From Lepus europaeus (lineage: Eukaryota > Chordata > Mammalia > Lagomorpha > Leporidae), in assembly GCF_033115175.1 (NCBI RefSeq), contig NC_084835.1:55676948-55740947 (forward strand): a stretch of 64,000 bases of DNA, written 5' to 3'. The position numbers were made by a program, and so were the translations under genes. Every line of letters begins with the position of its first letter. Position 1 is the stretch's first letter. Below are positions 11,391 through 23,939 of this stretch, in pieces. The notes under the pieces were generated by a model, which did no database searches, was not told the origin of the DNA, and saw only the letters and a list, made by a program, of their open reading frames with translations.

Positions 11391-12679
11391 AAAAATAAAC
11401 CATATGCATATAGCCTAAAAACAAAAACAACAAAAAGAGTTCATAGTTTTCATCATACATATCCTGTACATATTTTGCTTCATTTAAATATTTCTGCATT
11501 GAAATGCTATCTCGACAATTAATTTTTAAAACATTATTTAAATTTATGAATATACAATAAAACATCTCTGTTCCATAACTTATGTCTGACTAGGTATGCC
11601 AAGTTGGTGAACAGAATTGTGGAGAGGAATCCTGAGGAATCCCTGGTACAATATTGAAACTGAGTACGGTATCAGAGGAAGACAGAAATTTACATGTTGC
11701 TTAGTTCCCATAGATATTCAGAGCAAAGTGACCTCTCTGCTTAAAAGAAACTCTTACACAGTTAGTACAGTTTATAAATCCATTAAGAGCACTGCATTGA
11801 ATGAACAAGTTTGCCTTCTCTGTGAAACAGAGGTCTAAGCAGGTGCATTTGTTGTTTCATGCAGAAATAATTAGCTACCTTAAATGTATCTTGAACTTAA
11901 AATAATCTTAAACAAAGAATTAGAGTTTTACCAAATTTTTCTACACAAAAATAATGGACTGAAAAGATGTTAATCTGGCAAATTTCACCTTAAATAAATA
12001 AGTTAACTATGATCCTCCAGGGACTATGACCACTGCCTTAAATTTGTATAAACATTTAATAATTTTTTTCCAGAATGAAACATTCACTTGATGAGCACTC
12101 AGAAGAGCAATTAGGATATGTTACCTACTTTTTCAAGAAGGAGTCCTATATATTTGTTGAGATCATATAAACACAATTTCTGGATTTTTAAAGGCCACAC
12201 TATCCCTGAAGAATAATACATTTTGGAGGCATACTGGATTTGATATGTCTTTGAAAATCACCTAAATAACAATCTCAAGAATTGTAAAGGAGACAAACTT
12301 ACAGAATCATCTCCAGATTTGTCACAATATTTAACCCACTGAATACAACTCAGTTTTAAGTAAAATAAAGTCAGAAATCTCAGGTCTCTACAATAAAAAA
12401 AAATTAGAAAAAAGTGGAAAATTTACTATTGTTTTAAACTATATTCTTATATGAGGCATAATTTTCAGCTATGACAAACAATGAGATGAATGCAAGGAAA
12501 TTGGTTGGCATCTGTCCCTATTCTATGGCGCTAAAGAAACAATGAATAAAATGAGCCACCACTATACTAGGTACATTCAATTTTAAGGTTTTATTTTATT
12601 ACATTTTGTTTTGTTTGGCTTGGTTTTTTATTTTATTTGTTATTACTTTATTTTTTTGTTATTTTATTTTGTTTTATTA
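11391..12679. other. Intergenic, A/T-rich, no gene seen
   Basis: About 1.2 kb without a recognisable repeat or conserved-looking frame. It ends in a T-rich, low-complexity stretch (12580-12680). The 73-codon open frame at 11617-11838 has no recognisable product. Confidence 0.5.
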
Positions 12680-12968
12680 TTGCACTTTAGTTGCACAGAA
12701 AGAGAAAGACAGATAGAAATCTCCCATTGCTGGTTCACTCCCTAAATTCTCAATAGAAATGGGGCTGGGCCAGGCCAAAGCCAGGAGCCAGGAACTTAAT
12801 CCAGTTCTTCCACATGCATGGCAGGGACCCAAGCACTTGAGCCATCACCTGCTGACTCCCAGGGTGCTCATTAGCAGGAAGCTGGAATGCAGAGTTGGAG
12901 TCAGGACTTGAACTTGGGCACTCTGATATAGGATCCTAAGCACTATGCCAAATGTCAGAATCCACCCC
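12680..12968 (-). mobile_element. C-repeat SINE, old copy
   Basis: GCACAGAAAGAGAAAGACAG start, GCTGGGCCAGGCCAAAGCC box, CACTATGCCAAATGTC end. Confidence 0.83.
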
Positions 12969-13037
12969 CTTTCCTTACCTATTATTTTAAAACTTTTATT
13001 ATTTATTCTTTTATTTTATTTAATTCTTTTATTCTTT

Positions 13038-13338
13038 ATTTATTATATTTGATTCTTAAAGGGAGAGATGGTGAGAAGAAGAGAAGAGAGAGAGAAACAT
13101 GTTCCCATCTGCTGATATATTCCCCAAATGGCTGCAGCCTCCAGGACTGGGCCAGGCTGAAGCCAGTAGCCCAGAACTCAATCCACACATGGGTGGCAGG
13201 GACTTAAGTACTTGTGCCGTCATCTGCTGTCTCCCAGGATATGAATTAGCAGGAAGCCGGGACTCTAACCAAGCACTCTGATATGGGATGTGGCACCCCA
13301 GGAAGTGATTTAAGCCACTGCTCCAAACACCCACTCCA
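13038..13338 (-). mobile_element. C-repeat SINE, old copy
   Basis: Starts after a TTTATT-rich low-complexity run; GGCCAGGCTGAAGCC box and CACTGCTCCAAACACCC end. Confidence 0.83.
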
Positions 13339-13455
13339 TACTTTTAGATTTATTCCTAAATGTGAGGTGATAAAAATAAGACAGTACTTCAAAACTTCAT
13401 GGAAAATGGAGTTAAAACATACATTTACTTTGGAGCAAAAGATTTTGAAATTCAA

Positions 13456-13778
13456 GGGTCAATGTTGTGGTGCAGTGGGTTAAGCTGCCACTTGCAATGC
13501 CAGAATCCCATATTGCAGTACTGGTTCCAGTCATGGCTGCAATGCTTCCCATCCAGCTTCCTGCTAATGTGCCCGAGAAGACAGCAGAGGATGGCCTAGG
13601 CTCTTGGGTCCCTCCCACCCATGTAGAAGAACCAGGTGGAATTTCTGGCTCCCAGCATTGGACTGACCCCGCCCTGGCTGTTACAGGGATTGAAGGAATG
13701 CACCAGTGAATTAAAGATCTCTCTGTCTCTGTCTCGCTTTAACTCTCTGCCTTCCAAATAAACAAATCTTTTTAAAAT
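13456..13778 (+). mobile_element. C-repeat SINE, classic subtype
   Basis: GGGTCAATGTTGTGGTGCAG head; TCTGCCTTCCAAATAAAC tail. Confidence 0.88.
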
Positions 13779-13950
13779 TTTTTGAAAATCATCCAGTTTT
13801 CCATAAGATGTATTTGCATGAATTTTTGAAGTTCCCTTGTACATGCTTCTCTTCTTCGATGTATATTTATTAATAAAATAAAATGTGCTTTACCCATTGG
13901 TAGGCAACTTGGGTTTCCCATTTAATATTATTGCTAAAATTTGAAGTCAA

Positions 13951-14292
13951 GGCCAACGCCGCAGCTCAATAGGCTAATCCTCCGCCTGCACGCCGGCACC
14001 CGGGTTCTAGTCCCGGTCTGGGCACTGGATTCTGTCCCGGTTGCTCCTCTTCCAAGCCAGCTCTCTGCTGTGGCCTGGGAAGGCAGTGGAGGATGGCCCA
14101 AGTGCTTGGGCCCTGCACCCGCATGGGAGGCCAGGAGAAGCACCTGGCTCCTGCCTTCGGATCAACGAGATGCGCCAGCTGCAGCGACCATTGGAGGGTG
14201 AACCAATGGTAAAAGGAAGACCTTTCTCTCTCTGTCTCTCTCTCTCTCTCTCTCTCACTGTCTAACTTTGCCTGTCAGGAAAAAAAAAAAAA
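13951..14292 (+). mobile_element. C-repeat SINE, young subtype
   Basis: Target-site duplication ttgaagtcaa at 13941-13950 and 14293-14302. Confidence 0.94.
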
Positions 14293-14302
14293 TTGAAGTC
14301 AA

Positions 14303-15150
14303 AACACAGACCCACTGATTTTTTGTGACATCTGCATGGCATTCCGTTGTACTGAAGTATCATGCATTTCATTTGTCCCCCATGGAGTGCCATGTAGCTG
14401 CCTCTGTGGGTCTGGGGGCCTGCGCACACTGCTGCAGTGAGGTTCCTTGTGCCTAGAGTCACGAGAGCTTGTGTGAGCATTTGTGCAGGATAAACTCTGA
14501 AAGGAAATGCCCAGGTGAGAGTGTGATGGGAGTACAGCTGTCTAGTCCCCTCAGTTCCAGACACCCACATTCATATCAGCAGGCCTTATGCTCCCCACAT
14601 CCCTACCTCCTAAGACTCTGCGGGAAGGACAGGGAATTCTCGAGCTACAAGGAGAGCTAAGGGTGGCCCAGTGGAGAGCAGGGGGTCCCAGTGAAGCCTC
14701 AGCCTCCTTTCACTGAGCAGGGAGCCTACACAGGCTAAGGCTTCTGAAACAACCCCAGTGCTTCTTCCCGTCAGACGGCTTCACGGACAACACACAGGCT
14801 CGAGGCTTGACGGTCCTCTAACAGAAAAGGCAGACCTCCCCAGCACTGAGTCAGTCTGCCCGTGCCCGTGGTGGAGCAGACACTTCTCTTAGCACCAGAG
14901 GGGCTGTCCGCGTGCATGGGTGCTCTGGAGATACAACCCACTGATGGCCATGTCAGACCAGCCAGAGAGAGACAGTAACGGTCACCTCCCTTCCCCAAAG
15001 GACTTAGGGCCCTCTGGCTCTACAATGCACTCCCAGCCCTGCAAGTCTACTGTAAGCCTGGCGAGGGCCAAGGGGCAGCGCCTGCCTGACAAGGAGATGC
15101 CTGAGGCTGGCAGGCCATGCACTTGAAGAACTCAAAGACCCTGGGTGCCT
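14303..15150. other. Intergenic, no gene seen
   Basis: Moderately GC-rich unique sequence. Open frames of 62-102 codons on both strands overlap each other and have no recognisable product. Confidence 0.45.
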
Positions 15151-15154
15151 GGAA

Positions 15155-15580
15155 CCTGAACCACTCTTTTACCTACTCAGCAAATACATACGAGGTGCCG
15201 GTTATGTGCCAAATGCCAACTGAGGCTCTGAACACACGTGGCTGAAAGAAACAAAAACCTGCCCTCGTGGACTTTCATTCTTTACAGCTATCAGTGAGTG
15301 AAAGGTGCTATAGCGTAAAAAGAAAGGGGGTGGGGAGAGATTGTTAATTCACTGGGGAGAATCAGGAAAGAAGTCACGAGGGAGAGATGTGAGGAAAGAC
15401 CTGGGGAAGGTGAGGGCAGACCACAGACTGGGCCGTGGGTGAGACCATTCCTGGCCAAGTTTTGAGGCAGGCCCGGAGCTTTGGGAGGGCTCACTGCCCA
15501 AGCAGATGAAGCAGCTCTCGGTGCCTCTGAATCATTTAGTATGTGTTGTAGAAGAATAAAAGTCATAGCCAACTACTATT
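15155..15580 (+). repeat. Ancient eutherian interspersed repeat
   Basis: CAGCAAATACATACGAGGTGCC, GTTATGTGCCAAATGCC, CTGCCCTCGTGGACTTTCATTC and a later GA-rich part match a widespread old mammalian repeat by its order of boxes. I cannot name the family with certainty. A similar copy lies near 39590-39880. Confidence 0.55.
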
Positions 15581-15621
15581 TTTGTGATTTTGCTCAACTT
15601 AATTTTTTATTATAGACTTTT

Positions 15622-15981
15622 GGTTTTTTGTGTTTTTTTTTTTTATTTTTTTTTATTTTTTTTATTTTTTTGACAGAGTAGATAGAGAGAGACAGAGAGA
15701 AAGGTCTTCCTTTTTGCCGTTGGTTCACCCTCCAATGGCCGCTGTGGCCAGCGCATCTCACTGATCCAAAGCCAGGAGCCAGGTGCTTCTCCTGGTCTCC
15801 CGTGTGGGTGCAGGGCCCAAGGACTTGGGCCATCCTCCACTGCCTTCCCGGGCCATAGCAGAGAGCTGGCCTGGAAGAGGGGCAACCGGGATAGAATCCG
15901 GCGCCCCAACCAGGACTAGAACCCGGTGTGCCGGCGCCGCAAGGCGGAGAATTAGCCTGTTAAGCCACAGCGCCAGCCTAC
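15622..15981 (-). mobile_element. C-repeat SINE, young subtype
   Basis: Target-site duplication tatagactttt at 15611-15621 and 15982-15992. The T-rich tail is about 50 bases. Confidence 0.94.
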
Positions 15982-15992
15982 TATAGACTTTT

Positions 15993-16322
15993 AAAAAAGA
16001 TTTGTTTATTTATTTGAAAGGCAGAACTACAGAGAAGAAGAGGCAGAGAGAGAGAGAGAGAGAAAGAGATCTTCCATCCGCTGGTTCACTCCCCAGATGG
16101 CTGCTATGGCCGGAGCTGGGCCAGTCTGAAGCCAGGAGCCAGCTTCTTCTTCCAGGTGTCCCATGTGGGTGCATGGGCCCAAGGACTTGGACCATCTTCT
16201 TCATTCCCAGGCCACAGCAGAGCTGGATCAGAGGTGGAACAGCCGGAACTTGAATCAGCACCCATATGGGATGCTGGCACTGAGGTGGTGGCTTTACTTG
16301 CTATGCCAGAGCACCAGCCCCT
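15993..16322 (-). mobile_element. C-repeat SINE, classic subtype
   Basis: AAAAAAGATTTGTTTATTTATTTG start, TGCCAGAGCACCAGCCCC end. It abuts the young copy on its left. Confidence 0.92.
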
Positions 16323-16347
16323 ATTATAGGCATTTTAAAAATTATTT

Positions 16348-16680
16348 ATTGGGTTTGCGCTGTGGCATAACAGGTATAGCAGCCGCCTGCAGTGCCAGCA
16401 TCCCATATAGGCACTGGCTTGAATCCTGGCTGTTCTGCTTTTATTCCAGCTCTCTGCTGTGGCCTGGGAAAGCAGCAAAAGATGGCCCAAGGGCTTGGGT
16501 CCCCGCACCTGCGTGGGAGACCTGGAAGAAGCTCCTGGCTCCTGGCTTCAGACTGGCTCAGCTCTGACCATTATGGCCATTTAGGGAGTGAACCAGTGGA
16601 TGGAAGACATCTCTCTCTGTCTCTGCCTCTGTTTCTTTGTAACGCTGGCTTTCAAATAAATAAATAAATCTTTTTGAAAA
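16348..16680 (+). mobile_element. C-repeat SINE, classic subtype
   Basis: GGGTTTGCGCTGTGGCATAAC head, CATCCCATATAGGCACTGG box, AAATAAATAAATAAATC tail. Confidence 0.92.
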
Positions 16681-16972
16681 ATTCATTTATTATTCAAAAG
16701 GCAGAGAGATGGAGAAAGAGCTGAAGACAGGTGGACATGCCCACAATAGCTGGGGATGGGCCAGGCCAAAGCTGGGAGCCCAGAATTCATTCCAGGTCTC
16801 CATACGGGTGGCAGGGACCCAAGCACTGAGTCATCACTGCTGCCTCACATGGTTTGCACGATCAGGAAGCTGCAACTGACAACTGAGCTGGAACTGGAAC
16901 CCAGGCACTCTGATATGGGATATGGGTGTCTGAAGTGGCACCTTAACCACTGCACCAAATGCCTGCCCCTGA
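16681..16972 (-). mobile_element. C-repeat SINE, old copy
   Basis: TTATTATTCAAAAGGCAGAG start and CACTGCACCAAATGCCTGCCCC end. Confidence 0.85.
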
Positions 16973-17700
16973 TTATGAACGTTTCAAAACATACACAACG
17001 GCGGAGAGGAGAGACAAGAGGAACCCTTCCATATCTATCACCCACCTTCAGCAGCTATCAGTATTCCTCAGTTTTGCTTCATTTACCCTCCCCTCCCAGC
17101 TAGTCAATTGCTTTGCCAGAGTATTGAAAGTAAATTCCAGGGGCTGGCACTGTGGCACAGTGGGTTAAAGCCCTGGCCTGAAGCTCTGGCATCACATATG
17201 GGCGCTGGTTCGAGTCCTGGCTGCTCCTCTTCCAATCCAGCTCTCTGCTAGGGCCTGTGATAGCAGTAGAAGATGGCCCAAGTCCTTGGGCCCCTGCACC
17301 CATGTCGGAGACCCAGAAGAAGCTCCTGGCTCCTGGCTTCGGCTCGGCATAGCTCCGGCCGTTGCGACCATCTGGAGAGTGAACCAGCGGATGCAAGACC
17401 TCTCTGTCTCTACCTCTCTCTGTAACTCTGTCTTTCAAATAAATAAAATAAATCTTAAAAAAAAAAGAAAGTAAATTCCAGATAGCATAGCATTTCAGAC
17501 ATAAATGTTTCCTTATTTACCTGTGTGACTAGGAAATTTTTTAAAAAATCATCATTATCATACCAACAGGATTAACAGTGTCCAATAATATCTAATCTCT
17601 TGTCCATTTTTCAGTTGCCCTTGTCTCAAAAGTCTTTTTACAGGTGGTTTGGTCAAGCCAGGATCCAGACAAGGTCCCACAGCTGGTTCTGTTGGGTCCC
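16973..17700 (-). mobile_element. Old L1 3' region, split by a SINE
   Basis: CATCACCCACCTTCAGCAGC-like text, then after the SINE at 17141-17466 ttgtctcaaaagtctttttac and ggatccagacaaggtcc, which match the reversed 3' end of ancient mammalian L1 families. Confidence 0.6.
17141..17466 (+). mobile_element. C-repeat SINE, classic subtype
   Basis: Perfect 15-bp target-site duplication gaaagtaaattccag at 17126-17140 and 17467-17481, inside the old L1 3' region. Confidence 0.96.
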
Positions 17701-18247
17701 TATGTCCCTTTTGAGCCAGGTTCACTCTGCTGATCACCTTTCTGATGCTGGCGTTCCCACCTGCACCATCCATGGGCCAACCCACTTCATGGACACCAGA
17801 GACAACACCCTGTCCACCACACACATGGTACAGAGTCTCAGGATTGACTGCACCTTCATTTCCACCTAAACAGAATAATGATGCATATGCATTGGGCAGC
17901 CAGGCTGGCCACACACCCAGGCTCACTGGCACCCACTGCAAAGCAGCTCAGTGCAAGAATTTAGGACGGGGCTGGGCTGCAGTGTCTGCATCACTTTACG
18001 CCCCTCCCATCCAACTCCCATAAAACAAATGGGAAAAAAGCAAATAGCACCAACACTTCCAGAGAGGCAGATCCTAATCCTGGGTGGCCTAACCCTGCCC
18101 TCCTAAAATGTTTTCATGACAGTGAAGGATTTGTGCAACTGGGACAGTGTACCCAGCAATCTTTCTGGGACTGTTTCCTTGTAGAGTCATTTGATGCTTC
18201 CCATCTGAGGTCAGTGCTGTTATGAGCTCAGTTTTTCACATGACAGA
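17701..18247. other. Intergenic, no gene seen
   Basis: Unique sequence. Open frames 17600-17869 (+) and 17558-17941 (-) overlap on opposite strands and show no family signature. Confidence 0.45.
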
Positions 18248-18535
18248 GGGGCCAGCACTATGGCATAGTGGGCTGTCTCCACCTGCACTGCCAGCATCCG
18301 ATATGGGCACCAGTTCGTGTCCCAGCTGCTTCTCTTCAGATCCAGCTCTCTACCTATTGCATGGGAAAGCAGTGGAAGATGACCCAAGTACTTGGGCCCT
18401 GCACCCACAAGAGACACCTGGAAGAAGTTCCTGACTCCTGGCTTTGGATTGGCTCAGCTCCAGCCGTTGTGGCACTTTGGGGAGTGAACAAGTGGAAGGA
18501 AGACCTTTCTCTCTAACTCTGCCTCTCAAATAAAT
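18248..18535 (+). mobile_element. C-repeat SINE, classic subtype
   Basis: GGGGCCAGCACTATGGCATAG head, CTAACTCTGCCTCTCAAATAAAT tail. Its tail was the target of the next SINE. Confidence 0.92.
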
Positions 18536-18547
18536 AAATCCTTTTTT

Positions 18548-18870
18548 GGCTGGCGCCGTGGCTCAATAGGCTAATCCTCCGCCTGTGGCGCCAGCACACT
18601 GGGTTCTAGTCCCGGTCGGGGCGCCAGATTCTGTCCCGGTTGCCCCTCTTCCAGGCCAGCTCTCTGCTATAGCCCGGGAAGGCAGTGGAGGATGGCCCAA
18701 GTCCTTGGGCCCTGCACCCACATGGGAGACCAGGAGAAGCACCTGGCTCCTGGCTTCAGATCAGCGAGATGCGCCGGCCGCAGCAGCCATTGGAGGATGA
18801 ACCAACGGCAAAGGAAGACCTTTCTCTCTGTCTCTCTCTTTCACTGTCCACTCTGCCTGTCAAAAAAAAA
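18548..18870 (+). mobile_element. C-repeat SINE, young subtype, inserted in a SINE tail
   Basis: Target-site duplication aaatcctttttt at 18536-18547 and 18871-18882. Confidence 0.95.
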
Positions 18871-18883
18871 AAATCCTTTTTTA

Positions 18884-19122
18884 AAAAAAAGATTTATTTT
18901 ATTTATTTGAAAGAGTTACAGAAAGAGGTAGAGGGCCAGGAGCCAGGGGCTTCCTCCAGGTCTCCCATGTGGGTGCAGGGGCCCAAGCACTTGGGCCACT
19001 CTCTGCTGCTTTCACAAACCATAGCAGAGAGCTAGATTGGAACAGGAGCAGCTGGGACTCAAACCAGTGCCCATATGCTGTAGGCCAGGGCTTTAACCAG
19101 CTGTGCCACAGCGCCAGCCCCA
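18884..19122 (-). mobile_element. C-repeat SINE, classic subtype, internally deleted
   Basis: AAAGATTTATTTTATTTATTTG start, then a jump from the GAGGTAGAG part to GGCCAGGAGCCAGG, missing about 70 bases; ends GCCACAGCGCCAGCCCC. Confidence 0.9.
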
Positions 19123-20027
19123 AAATTTAAAAAAAACAAAACAAAACTGTAAGGTCCCAAAGTTAGATGGGACGAGCTCTTGAACCCAGGAAGCCAGTGC
19201 AGAGCTGCTCCTCTTCACACTGTCCTGCACCCTGTATCTCAGGGCTCAGAGCATCAGCAGCCCCCTGGGGAAACTGAGGAGAAATCAAGGAGATTGGGGA
19301 GGAGAGAGAGGGAGGGAAGGATACAGGGCAGGGGTGAGAAATGGGGGGCTAGGCAAGGGAGAGGGGAGCAGACAGGCATCGTCAGCCAAGGTGTGAGGCT
19401 GGGGGAATGGCTGCAGGCCACAGTCTTATCCATCAACCCCTTCCCCATGCAAGCTCTACTTAGCAGGAAAGAGCTCCTCAAGGACCTTGGACCAGCTGGA
19501 GAACTGGAGTGGTGGCCAGGCTCAGAATCTGGAGCTGTAGCCCACGTACCTTCTGGCCCCTCCCCAGCTCCTGGATCCACCAGCCAGCAAAATACCTTCA
19601 CCCTGCTAATACTTGGGCCTTTACTATACCTGCAGAATGTAAATTGCATGCTTTTGGCTAAAATATGATGTAAACAAGAGATATGTCCACTTATCCTTTC
19701 TTTCAAAATGCAAGGAGGGTGGGGAAGCAGCAGGACAGAAGTATGTTCCAAGTTTCTAATTCTGGAGTGATGACCAGGGCTTCTTTGTAATTTTGCCCAT
19801 GAAGTAGAAGTTTCTTCCCCCTCCCCCACCCCAACCGTCTGCTCCTCTCACCACCTCCATCCTTCTAGGTGTCCCCTTCAGGATACTTCCCAGTTTCACC
19901 CTTCTCCCCTGCTCCGGGCTCTGATGCAAAGTTAGAACCTGGTAGGACTCCCCAGTCGTGTTCCTGGGTGCCCAGGAACCCTGAACCACCTGTACTATTG
20001 CATTTCTCTGTAAGAAAAGGGTCACGG
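19123..20027. other. Intergenic, no gene seen
   Basis: Contains a G/A-rich stretch (about 19265-19370). Long overlapping open frames, 19180-19668 (+, 162 codons) and 19254-19829 (-, 191 codons), run through it on opposite strands. They reflect purine bias rather than coding, and no family signature is visible. Confidence 0.45.
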
Positions 20028-20384
20028 GGCCGGGGCCGTGGCATAGCAATACAACCACTGCCTGCAGTGCCAGTGCTGGTTCAAGTCCCTGCTGCTCCAC
20101 TTCTGATCCAGCTCTCTGCTATGGTCTGGGAAGGCAGTAGAAGATGGCCCAAGTCCTTGGACTCCTGCACCCATGTGGGAGACCCAGAGGAAGCTCCTGG
20201 GTCCTGGCTTCCGATTGGCGGAGCTCTGGCCATCTGGGGAGTGAACCAGCGGATGAAAGACCTCTCTCTGTCTCTGTCTCTCTCTGTCTCTGTCTCTCTC
20301 TTTCTGCCTCTCCTTCTCTCTGTGTAACTTTGACTTTCAAATAAATAAATAATTCTAAAAAAAAAAGAGAGAGAGAGAGAGAGA
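20028..20384 (+). mobile_element. C-repeat SINE, classic subtype
   Basis: Target-site duplication aagaaaagggtcac at 20012-20025 and 20385-20398. The tail carries a (GA)n run. Confidence 0.94.
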
Positions 20385-20557
20385 AAGAAAAGGGTCACAG
20401 GGTGGGAGCCAGTTTGAGGCCAAGCACCTCCAGCCAGGGCTGAGTTGTGTAGGATTCCACGTTGCCTTACAGGGTCTCATCAGTGTTGCCTCAGAATACA
20501 CAAAGGCAGATGGACACAGGGCCTCACTTAATCCTGCAACCAAATATAAAACACTCC

Positions 20558-20905
20558 CGGGGCTGGTGTTCTGGCATAATGGGTTAAGCTGCCACCTGCG
20601 ACACCAGCATCCAATATGAGTACCATTTAGAGTCCGGGCTACTCCACTTCCCATCCGGCTCCCTGCTTGTAGCCTGGGAAATGTGGTGGAAGATGGTCCA
20701 AGTGTTTGGGTCCCTGCCTCCATGTGGGAGACCTGGATGAAGCTCCTGGCTCCTGGTTACAGCTTGGCCCAACCCTGGCCATTATGGCCACTTGGGAAGT
20801 GAACCAGTGAATGAAAGATCTTTCTCTTTCTCTCTCTCTCTGTCTCTCTCTCCACCTCCCTGTAACTCTGCCTTACAAATAGATCTTTAAAAAAAAAAAA
20901 AAAAC
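20558..20905 (+). mobile_element. C-repeat SINE, classic subtype
   Basis: GGGGCTGGTGTTCTGGCATAATG head; TGCCTTACAAATAGATC tail. A short flank match, acactccc, lies at about 20551 and 20926. Confidence 0.9.
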
Positions 20906-23573
20906 AGAAGAAAAGAAAGAAGAAGACACTCCCCAGAAGGCGCTCAGGACACCCTGGGCAGCTATGAGAGCGTCCATGAGGATGGGAGAGGCTGCAGGAG
21001 GGCCGTCTCCTCTGGGCATTTTGTAGTCCTGGGAGTAGAAAGCACATGGGGTCGCTTCAATGCGCTCAGAAGAGGGCACTTCAGCCAGAAAAGCTGCCCC
21101 CTCCTATCTGAGGCTGCTAGAAGACTCTAAATGGGACCCCTGTAGTTTTTTGTCTATAAAACCTGCAGGAGCATAAAAGCTTGTAAAACTCACGGCGTCT
21201 TTGCAGCCTGTTCACAAGCTCAATAAGTCTGTGTGTGGTTTTGACGCACGCATGGCTCTAGTTACCAGGAACTTTAGAGACGCCAACTCTAAAATAAAAA
21301 AGAAAGAAACTTTGAAGGATTGATAAAGGATTGTGATGAAAATGTGAGAAACTAAATTTGTCAGCTGTCAATGTGTCCAAAGGCTCAATTTAGGATGTTC
21401 AGGAAAGAAAGGAAGAAAGAATGCACAGGAACAAGAAAGCAGCGCTGGCTGAATGGTCTTCAGCACGGTTTTGTCTTGTCATCGGCTTTTTCCCTTCTAC
21501 GCAGAGAGGGTGGCCGGTGAGCCCCGCTGGAATTTACTTGCTGGGACAATGTCACCTGGAACCAGACGCAGCCTGCCAATCCCTCAATGCAGGCAGCAGA
21601 CTGGTTTATCTCAGTGAGACACTGTTGGGAACAGCTTCTATACTGAAAAATTGGGGTACCTTTCTGGGACGGATTTTACTCATTTTATGCCAGAAAACAA
21701 GCTGATTGGTTTTTCTCCTCCAAAGTGACTGATTGCAGAGCGTTTTGTATGATTCTATGCAAGCGGGGAGTAAGGCACAGGGTTCACACACATGAAGCTG
21801 CACCTGTTACATCCGCACATGGAGCACTGGGGTGTCCCTGAAAGGGGCCCAGGCTTCCTGTGCATTCTCACAGGGAGACGCAGGTGATCCACCTGGTACA
21901 AGTCCTGCCGGGCTGTGTGGTCTGCACAGGCAGATAGCACATAGCATGGCATGGGTGTGATGTTTCAAATAGGCCAATACAAGTGGCTCCACTGTAGGCA
22001 TAATCTGGTATTCACACCACAAAGTGAGCATTTGAATATTTATTGTGAGCATGCAGCATTTTTACGAGAACATACAAAGATCTCTTACCACAATTATCTT
22101 GTTCCAGCTTTAAAATATTAGCTGTCACTTCTTTCACGGGACCTGTGAGAAAGGCAAGTCTCCCTTTCTTTAACGCTCTTTTCCCTTGAACGCAATTACC
22201 ACCTCATTCATGGCTCTTTGTGGCCACCTCCTCGTGCCGATTATGCCAGTGACACAGCCACAAAGCGGCATGACTGACATACCTGACAGCTTGGGCTGGG
22301 GACGGGGTAGCCACAATGTGGGACGGCCTTTGTGGGATGAGCCTCAGCACCCAGGCCGCACAGGGAACAGGCAGTAAGGTGCAAGGCGGCCCAAAGCGGC
22401 CACCCTGGCCTTCCAGGGGACTCTGGCTTTAACTTTAGGGATGTCACACACAGCCAACCTGATTTGGCTACTCTTGCCCAGATACCACACATCTGCACCC
22501 CTGCTAGGTTTGTCATTACACAACAAAGTGGGAAGTGAGGAACTGGATAGCGCATGGCCTCACCTGTCTTCTCTCTTTTTGCGGGGTGAGCAGCCTCACA
22601 CGCCTAGCCCAGTGCACAGTGCATGCCCTGTACACACATACACCATGCAAATATTCTCTATGTCGATATGCCCTGGCACACATGCCCTGTGTAGATGGAC
22701 TCTGTGCAGCAACCCTTGTGCACTTGCTGTGTGAGCAGCAGATACCCCAAACTGCCCATGCACTGAGCCCCATGAAGAAGTCCCAAAGCCACAGAGCCTC
22801 ATTTGGAGCTCCACCCTGGGTGCTGCCCGTCAGAACTGACTCTGGCATCAGGCAGGTGGCTTACCCACCCTCTAGAGCATTGAGATGATTATTACAAACT
22901 CTGACTTCTGTCTTCTCCCCCATTTTCTTTTAGATTAGAGAAATGATATTTATGACTGAAACATCAAGCATGACAGAAAGACATCCTGTGAGCAGCAAAT
23001 ATTCCAACCTTCTCCCTTCCCAAAGGAAGCACGTTCTCCCATAGGATCTCTGCACCATTGCTAACATCCAGTATTTGTAATTTTCCTTTTTTGGTTTTGG
23101 TTTTTATCTTGTCTAGTCCATCTCTGCACAGTGGGCATTTCTGGGAACTGATCTTGCATCAGCTTTGGGAGGGAGCTCAGGTGTGGACTCTGGAGTGGCA
23201 CTGGCCCCTGGCTCCTCCTGCCCCCACCCAGCATCCAGGAAACACTGGGTTTCTTCACGGTCTAAAGCCTTGAACAAGTGGAAACACTTAAGACCTCTTA
23301 GATGGCCTTAAGAGCGATACTAAGGTAAAAGAGAAAACCATATTTATAATTCAGTATGGCAATTATCAGTGACTCACTGAGGGGTTCCAGCATGGTTCAA
23401 ATTCAGGTTTCCAGAGATGGGGAAGTGCCCAACAGTAGCTCTGTGTTAGGAGTGACAGGGAAGCCCCTCCAGGTCTCCTTCACCAGGAGATAACAGGGGG
23501 ATTGGCCCAGGAGGCAACTAAATCACCTAGTCCCAGTTTCCTTCCAGTGAACACTGAATTAGGACACTTTATA
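20906..23573. other. Intergenic, no gene seen; LTR-like patch near 21130-21270
   Basis: This is the longest stretch free of C-repeats (2.7 kb). Near 21150 it has tctataaaacctgcag, and about 65 bases later ctcaataagtctgtgtg, an arrangement like an LTR U3/R, but no clear ends. Open frames of up to 117 codons at 22241-22888 overlap on both strands without recognisable products. Confidence 0.4.
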
Positions 23574-23926
23574 TATTTTTTAAAAATTCTTCACCAGGCA
23601 GAGTTAGACAGTGTGAGAGAGAGAGTTATAGACAGTGAGAAAGAGACAAGAGAGAATGGTCTTCTTCCCGTTGGTTCACCCCTCAATGGCCGCCATGGCA
23701 GGCACTGTGCCGATCTGAAGCCAGGAGCCAGGTGCTTCTTCCTGGTCTCCCATGCGGGTGCAGGGCCCAAGCACTTGGGCCATCCTCCACTGCACTCCTG
23801 GGCCACAGCAGAGAGCTGGACTGGAAGAGGAGCAACCGGGACAGAATCCGGTGCCCCAACAGGGACTAGAACCCCGGTGCTGGTGTGCAGGCGGAGGATT
23901 AGCCAAGTGAGCTGCAGCGCCGGCCT
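23574..23926 (-). mobile_element. C-repeat SINE, young subtype
   Basis: Target-site duplication acactttata at 23564-23573 and 23930-23939. The GACAGTGAGAGAGA part is partly duplicated (about 23610-23645). Confidence 0.93.
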
Positions 23927-23939
23927 AGAACACTTTATA

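Noticed and set aside
13951-14292. tRNA-like A and B boxes
   Set aside because: They belong to the tRNA-derived head of the C-repeat. No complete cloverleaf with anticodon arm was seen, so no tRNA gene is called.
19180-19829. Long overlapping open frames on both strands (162 and 191 codons)
   Set aside because: They occupy a purine-rich stretch that lacks stop codons by composition, and show no domain or splice structure.
22241-22888. Four overlapping open frames of about 60-117 codons
   Set aside because: All frames and both strands are open over the same DNA; no recognisable product or codon signal.
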